DNA from: JAWLFY01 sp964462125
Lineage (GTDB): Bacteria > Planctomycetota > Planctomycetia > Pirellulales > Pirellulaceae
NCBI GenBank assembly: GCA_964462125.1
Contig: CAYWXT010000012.1
Coordinates: forward strand, 1-40,289
Length of the DNA stretch: 40,289 nt
Reading direction: 5' to 3'
In this document: piece after piece, positions 38,145 through 40,289 of the stretch
Layout: each line of letters starts with the position of its first letter
Numbering within the stretch: the first letter of the stretch is position 1
The notes under the pieces: model-generated
Database searches by the model: none
Seen by the model: the letters and a program-made list of their open reading frames with translations, nothing else
Told to the model about the DNA's origin: nothing
Position numbers and translations under genes: made by a program

Positions 38145-38816
38145 ATGCGACCGCATTCTCCCGCTGTGGATCGTCCCGCCGTGGAGCCAAGAGGTTGGCA
38201 GCCGTGGGCTTGGTGCAATTTGGGCCGCAATCCGTTTGGGGAACTGACGCGGGAGGAGCGAGTCCAGGTGGCGGTGGTTGATGTTGCATCGATTTCTGAC
38301 CGCCTCCGGCGCCGCCAGATGGCAGTCCAGCTGATCGGAGACGCGGGACGGGGCAAGACCACGAGGATGCTGGTCCTCCAACATCAACTGGCCGATTCCG
38401 CCTACGTTTACTTGGCGGAGGACGAACCGTGCCCGGCGATTCCCCGTGGTTGCCCGTTGCTGGTTGACGAGGCCCAGCGTCTCCCACGTCGCGTTCGCCG
38501 AGCCGTCTTCGCCGCCGGCCTGCCGTTGGTCCTGGCCACCCACCGTGACCTTACCCGACCGCTCCGCCGCGCCGGCTATACCGTCCACACCGAGCAGATC
38601 GGCAGGCCTCCCGACCCGGCGTTGGTGCGGGAGATGGTCAACCGCCGGATCGAATGGTGCCGGATGGGCGACGGTCCGGTTCCCCAACTGTCGCTCCGTG
38701 ATGCCGCCTGGTTGGTGTCTCGGTTCGACAGCGATCTGCGGGCGATGGAAGCGTACTTATACGACCAGGTTCAAAGGCAAACGTACAGCGATGGCCAAAT
38801 GCGATTTATCGATTGA
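38145..38816 (+). CDS. Small P-loop ATPase (AAA-like)
   Basis: A 223-residue soluble ATPase. Walker A is G65-D-A-G-R-G-K71-T72 and Walker B is LLVDEAQ with D108-E109. LPLVLATHRDL at about 126-136 resembles a sensor strand (Thr/His after the strand), and the C-terminal helical part (SLRDAAWLVSRFDSDLRAMEAYL) would be the AAA lid. The overall layout recalls ExeA/TniB-type small ATPases, but I cannot place it in a named family. The start at 38145 is the first ATG that gives a plausible N-terminus; an upstream TTG (38034) is less likely. The 3' end overlaps the arrestin-like gene by 26 bases in a different frame, so the two are probably co-translated. Confidence 0.75.
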   Translation: MRPHSPAVDRPAVEPRGWQPWAWCNLGRNPFGELTREERVQVAVVDVASISDRLRRRQMAVQLIGDAGRGKTTRMLVLQHQLADSAYVYLAEDEPCPAIPRGCPLLVDEAQRLPRRVRRAVFAAGLPLVLATHRDLTRPLRRAGYTVHTEQIGRPPDPALVREMVNRRIEWCRMGDGPVPQLSLRDAAWLVSRFDSDLRAMEAYLYDQVQRQTYSDGQMRFID

Positions 38817-40209
38817 GTTGGATGACCCGGATGGGATGCATTCAGGGGGAGGAACCGTGACCGGCATCGTCCGGGTTCGCGCCGATGCCGATGTCAGCTG
38901 CAGCGGATTGGAGGTCCGCTCGGAATGGAAGACGCACGGGCGAGGCAACGTCACTTCCGGAACCGCCGGCACGCTGACGCTCTTCAGTGGCGAGTGGCGA
39001 AGCGGCGAGACCAACGAGTACCGGTTTGAATTGCCGATCGCTGATTGGCCGCCGAGCTACCACGGGCATTACCTGAACGTCGACCACTATGTCGAAGCCC
39101 GCGCCAAGATTCCTTGGGCCTTCGATCCGAAAGCCTCGGCGCCGTTCCAGGTTCGCCCCACTTGCGGCCCTGAGGGGGTGACAAGTCAGAGCAGTGCCGT
39201 TGAAGTCAAGGGGCTCGTGGGCTGTTTGGTTTTGGCCTTCTTCGTCATCATCATTGGCATGGTCATCGCGGGCATGGGCGCCGCCCTCGCCGTACAACCC
39301 GTGATCCTGCTGTTCGTGGCCGCCATCCCGGTGATTGGCGGGCTGATCTGGGGGGCCAAGGTTGGCCTGCCCAAATTTCTCCTCGGTGATGTCTCCTGTG
39401 AGCTCGAGACCGAACGGGTCACTCCGGGGGATTCGGTTCGCGGCAAGCTGGTCATCACCCCGCGGAGGAATGTCTCCGTCAACGCCATCACCCTGCAGTT
39501 CTTGGGGCGCGAAAAAGTGATCAGCGGCAGCGGCAGCAACCGCACAACGCATACTCACGCCTTCTTCGACAACACCGAAACGCTGCAGCCGGCGACAACT
39601 CTGACGGCCGGAAAGGTCAGCACCTTCCCCTTTGCGGTCACGGTCCCCGAAGAGGCTCCCTATTCACTCGAGCTGGACGACAACAGCTTGAACTGGAGTG
39701 CCAAGCTCCGAGTCGACATTCCTCGCTGGCCCGATTGGACCGAGGAGTTGAAGCTTGATGTCGTCCCCTCCGGACGGGCCGCCGAGGAGCAGCCGCATCA
39801 CATCCCCGCGACGGCCGGCGAGTCAATCGAGGCGAGCACGGCGGCGGGTCAGCCCGGCGGACAGAGCGCGATCACCTTTGCTGAAACCGCCGCACACTTC
39901 TGGGAAGCCAGGAACGACCGGCGGCAAGCGGAGTTGCTCGTCGAGGCCGTCCGCGGCCTGTCATTCGAACTGGAAGCCGAGGTCGAGCGACGTCTGCTGT
40001 ACCTCGGGGAGGACGCTCCGATCAGCGAGCGCGAGGGTTACGCGGTTTGGGCCCGCTACCCCGAGCCGCCGTTGCCCCTGGTGATCTATATCCCCAACGA
40101 ACTGGGCGACGAGTTCGAGCAACTCAGTGGTGGTCGCTGGCGGGGAGAGGCGACCATCGTCGGGTGGGACGGCCAGCACCGCCGCCTGCAACTGAAACTC
40201 GACCGCTAA
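38791..40209 (+). CDS. Membrane protein with two arrestin-like beta-sandwich halves
   Basis: A 472-residue protein. Residues 1-125 and about 196-326 are two beta-rich domains of similar plan: the first runs MAKCDLSIELDD, GIVRVRADADVSCSGLEVRS, YLNVDHYVEARAKIPWA; the second CELETERVTPGDSVRGKLVI, VSVNAITLQFLGRE, NWSAKLRVDIPRWPDW. This resembles the paired N/C domains of arrestin-fold proteins. Between them two hydrophobic helices (about 141-166 and 168-187) form a membrane hairpin, which would put both halves on the same, probably cytoplasmic, side. A Gly/Ser/Ala linker and a separate C-terminal domain (about 355-472) end the protein. The start at 38791 lies inside the ATPase gene (26-base overlap), so a functional pair is likely. 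No signal peptide is present. The function is unknown. Confidence 0.72.
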   Translation: MAKCDLSIELDDPDGMHSGGGTVTGIVRVRADADVSCSGLEVRSEWKTHGRGNVTSGTAGTLTLFSGEWRSGETNEYRFELPIADWPPSYHGHYLNVDHYVEARAKIPWAFDPKASAPFQVRPTCGPEGVTSQSSAVEVKGLVGCLVLAFFVIIIGMVIAGMGAALAVQPVILLFVAAIPVIGGLIWGAKVGLPKFLLGDVSCELETERVTPGDSVRGKLVITPRRNVSVNAITLQFLGREKVISGSGSNRTTHTHAFFDNTETLQPATTLTAGKVSTFPFAVTVPEEAPYSLELDDNSLNWSAKLRVDIPRWPDWTEELKLDVVPSGRAAEEQPHHIPATAGESIEASTAAGQPGGQSAITFAETAAHFWEARNDRRQAELLVEAVRGLSFELEAEVERRLLYLGEDAPISEREGYAVWARYPEPPLPLVIYIPNELGDEFEQLSGGRWRGEATIVGWDGQHRRLQLKLDR

Positions 40210-40235
40210 GTCAATGAGCGGGAAAAAAGGTGTCC

Positions 40236-40289
40236 GGTACCTTGTGTGCAAAGGGTACCTTGTGTGCAAAGGGTACCTTTTGTGCAAAG
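40236..40289. repeat. 18-bp tandem repeat, three copies, continuing past the window edge
   Basis: The unit GGTACCTTGTGTGCAAAG occurs exactly at 40236-40253 and 40254-40271, with a third copy at 40272-40289 carrying one change (T for G at position 9). The first copy follows a short GGGAAAAAAGGTGTCC lead-in at 40220-40235. The array starts 26 bases after the arrestin-like gene and is cut by the window end, so the copy number is unknown. Confidence 0.85.

Overview
The window looks like chromosomal DNA from a high-GC member of the Planctomycetes, probably Pirellulaceae/Rhodopirellula-like. This is inferred from gene content: four secreted formylglycine-type sulfatases, a PSCyt1/PSCyt2/PSD1 protein next to a DUF1501 protein, two very long CxxCH heme proteins carrying sugar-dehydrogenase-like propellers, a secreted protease with the planctomycete N-terminal LExLExRxLLA motif, and an HpnC/HpnD/HpnE squalene cluster. 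I saw no rRNA, tRNA, CRISPR array, integrase or intact transposase.

Layout. 1-2804: SNF2-family ATPase, probably cut at its 5' end by the window edge. 2956-7546: secreted sulfatase convergent with a PQQ/sorbosone-dehydrogenase-like triheme fusion protein. 7728-9013: ArsR-type regulator (minus strand) with a short ATGA-coupled ORF, divergent from a secreted DUF1579 protein. 9052-9538: truncated, frameshifted beta-propeller pseudogene. 9672-12516: ceramidase-like hydrolase followed by a sulfatase with several altered active-site positions. 12517-14591: a membrane-anchored endonuclease/exonuclease/phosphatase protein between two gene-poor stretches. 14592-20338: PSD1 cytochrome, DUF1501 protein and a heme-motif alpha/alpha-toroid protein, probably one operon. 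20358-23296: two sulfatases in tandem on the minus strand. 23442-28812: a possible small protein, a subtilase and a heme-binding dehydrogenase, with overlapping or abutting reading frames. 28957-29517: DUF2062 membrane protein. 29530-32975: hpnE, hpnD and hpnC on the minus strand, divergent from ispH (33210-34157). 34130-38013: a diguanylate cyclase, a Tat-exported protein of unknown function and a TVP38/VTT membrane protein. 38145-40209: a small P-loop ATPase overlapping a membrane protein with two arrestin-like halves. 40236-40289: an 18-bp tandem repeat running off the window.

How the genes fit together. Most of the first 29 kb encodes exported catabolic or redox proteins: sulfatases, sugar-dehydrogenase-like propellers, c-type heme proteins and a protease. 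This matches the planctomycete lifestyle of degrading sulfated polysaccharides, though no glycoside hydrolase lies in the window to name a substrate. IspH makes IPP/DMAPP, the precursors of the farnesyl diphosphate used by HpnC, HpnD and HpnE to make squalene, so 29.5-34.2 kb is a coherent isoprenoid locus. The least explained parts are the ATPase/arrestin-like pair, the sulfatase with altered active-site residues, the toroid protein with a heme motif, and the small ORF coupled to the subtilase.
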